Assembly: GCA_025997955.1 (NCBI GenBank)
Contig: BNVH01000131.1
Location: forward strand, 1-6,400
DNA: 6,400 nucleotides
From: Synergistales bacterium
GTDB taxonomy: Bacteria; Synergistota; Synergistia; Synergistales; Aminobacteriaceae
Reading direction: 5' to 3'
Part shown: positions 5,495-6,400 of the stretch, one piece after another
Layout: each line of letters starts with the position of its first letter
Position numbering within the stretch: position 1 is the stretch's first letter
Notes under the pieces: model-generated
Databases searched by the model: none
The model's input: only the letters and a program-made list of their open reading frames with translations
What the model was told of the DNA's origin: nothing
Translations under genes and position numbers: made by a program

Positions 5495-6280
5495 TCAGTT
5501 AATACGGTTCAGGATTTCGATGTAGGCTTCCTTCACATTTCCCAAATCCCGGCGGAAACGGTCCTTGTCAAGCTTTTCGTTGGTCTTGGCGTCCCAGAAG
5601 CGGCAGGTGTCCGGGGATATTTCATCCGCCAGTACCAGCCTGCCCGCCGCGTTTCCCTTGCCAAGAACGCGGCCGAATTCCAGCTTGAAGTCGATAAGCC
5701 TGATCCCCCGTTTCAGAAAAAAGGCGGAAAGCACTTCGTTGACCTTAAAGGTGATTTTTTTTATCTCCTCGATTTCCTCAAAGGTGGACGCCCCGATGGC
5801 AACCGCATGGTAATCGTTAATCAATGGATCACCCAGGGCGTCATCTTTGTAGGAAAGTTCAAATACGGTGGTTTTAAGTTCGCTGCCTTCGGCCAAGCCA
5901 AGCCGTTTTGCCATGGAGCCCGCGGCAACGTTACGCACAATCACTTCCAGGGGGGTTATCTTTACTTTTTTACAGACCATATCCCGGTCATTGATCCGTG
6001 CAACGTAGTGGGTGGGTACACCGGATTTTTCCAGAAGCTCAAAGAGGCCCGAGGCGATCTTGTTGTTCATCACCCCCTTGTCTTCGATTTGGCCCTTCTT
6101 TTCACCGTTAAAGGCGGTGGCGTCGTCCTTGTAGTGGATGATCACCAGGTCTTCCCCATTGGGAGTACCGCCCGCAGCGGAACTGTATTCGGCGGCGTAG
6201 ACCTTTTTTGCCTTTCCCTCGTAGAGTTCCGCTCCCTGTTTAACCGCAGCGGGATCGAAGCCGCTATATGTATCGCTCAT
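5495..6280 (-). CDS. purC: Phosphoribosylaminoimidazole-succinocarboxamide synthase (SAICAR synthetase)
   Basis: The enzyme joins aspartate to CAIR with ATP to give SAICAR, in the cytosolic purine pathway. Family motifs appear in order: YEGKAKKVY (20-28) in the ATP-binding lobe, KKGQIEDKGVMNN (61-73), VIVRNVAAGS (113-122), LIDFKLEFG (195-203), LADEISPDTCRFWD (217-230) and DKDRFRRDLG (238-247). Its 261 residues slightly exceed the usual 235-240. The excess lies in about ten extra N-terminal residues and a Gly/Ser/Ala-rich loop around residues 32-43, between the first strands. The start ATG overlaps the purE stop (ATGA), and GAAGGGG at 6294-6288 lies seven bases before it, a good ribosome binding site. 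Its stop is 16 bases before the chosen purF start, so the three genes form a tight operon. Confidence 0.97.
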   Translation of the reverse strand: MSDTYSGFDPAAVKQGAELYEGKAKKVYAAEYSSAAGGTPNGEDLVIIHYKDDATAFNGEKKGQIEDKGVMNNKIASGLFELLEKSGVPTHYVARINDRDMVCKKVKITPLEVIVRNVAAGSMAKRLGLAEGSELKTTVFELSYKDDALGDPLINDYHAVAIGASTFEEIEEIKKITFKVNEVLSAFFLKRGIRLIDFKLEFGRVLGKGNAAGRLVLADEISPDTCRFWDAKTNEKLDKDRFRRDLGNVKEAYIEILNRIN

Positions 6281-6400
6281 AGTTCCACCCCTTCATTTTC
6301 TTTCGCAAAATCGCTCTTCATTTTTTTACGGAAATCGATGAGCTTTTGTTTCAGCTCAGGATATTTTAGGGAAAGTATTTCGCAGGCCAGATAGCCCGCA
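6277..6400 (-). CDS. purE: 5-(carboxyamino)imidazole ribonucleotide mutase / AIR carboxylase, C-terminal part (partial)
   Basis: The frame entering from the right edge encodes 40 residues (AGYLACEILSLKYPELKQKL and onward) and stops with TGA at 6279-6277, overlapping the purC ATG by four bases. The segment AGYLACEILSLKYPEL is the C-terminal helix of PurE, which usually reads NAGLLAAQILALKYPEL or similar; a charged tail follows. PurE makes CAIR, the substrate of the neighbouring PurC. Together with the position before purC this makes the assignment strong. The active site lies outside the window, so class I (N5-CAIR mutase) and class II (AIR carboxylase, known in Treponema denticola) cannot be separated with confidence; the helix looks more like class I. 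Confidence 0.85.
   Translation of the reverse strand, partial: AGYLACEILSLKYPELKQKLIDFRKKMKSDFAKENEGVEL

Noticed and set aside
5465..6394. Long plus-strand open frame (about 309 codons) opposite purC and the purE end
   Set aside because: It is antisense to a clear SAICAR synthetase with full motifs. Its product resembles no family and arises from GC-rich third positions on the other strand.

Overview
The window joins a conserved housekeeping block to a lower-GC, accessory-looking stretch. The right part (about 3961-6400, GC-rich, minus strand) is the purine-biosynthesis operon purE-purC-purF, with overlapping or nearly abutting genes. The left part (1-3943) holds a gene tail, a wrecked DUF72 gene, a small two-gene unit (51-aa peptide plus GNAT acetyltransferase) that looks like a toxin-antitoxin module, an AraC-family regulator, and a 523-aa ATPase fused to a PD-(D/E)XK-type nuclease domain. 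No tRNA, rRNA, CRISPR array or recognisable transposase is visible.

Organism: a bacterium of mixed, mid-range GC. The opening of the ATPase (RFFNTTGPC...HYMLPPEERL) and the style of the GNAT protein recall families I associate with spirochaetes, especially host-associated Treponema (for example termite-gut species). This attribution is from memory of the families and is an inference, not a proof.

Layout from left to right. 1-57: last 18 codons of an unidentified gene. 126-507: DUF72 pseudogene with a one-base frameshift, a large internal deletion and an in-frame stop. 482-531: probable promoter, a perfect 10-bp palindrome and a strong AGGAGG ribosome binding site. 532-687 and 684-1244: antitoxin-like peptide and GNAT protein with an ATGA overlap. 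1285-2169 (minus): AraC-family regulator, convergent with the GNAT gene. 2170-2371: divergent control region with promoters on both sides and a 57-bp imperfect inverted repeat built from 9-bp-period CACGGAC units. 2372-3943: ATPase-nuclease gene. It runs into the end of purF with only 17 bp between them.

How the genes work together: PurF makes phosphoribosylamine from PRPP and glutamine. PurE and PurC carry out the carboxylation and aspartate-addition steps on AIR/CAIR, so all three act in the IMP pathway. The GNAT pair probably forms one translationally coupled unit. The AraC regulator and the ATPase-nuclease share a divergent control region, so co-regulation is plausible but unproven. The most unusual features are the near-leaderless arrangement of both divergent genes, the structured repeat between them, the tiny putative antitoxin, and the traces of decay at the left end.
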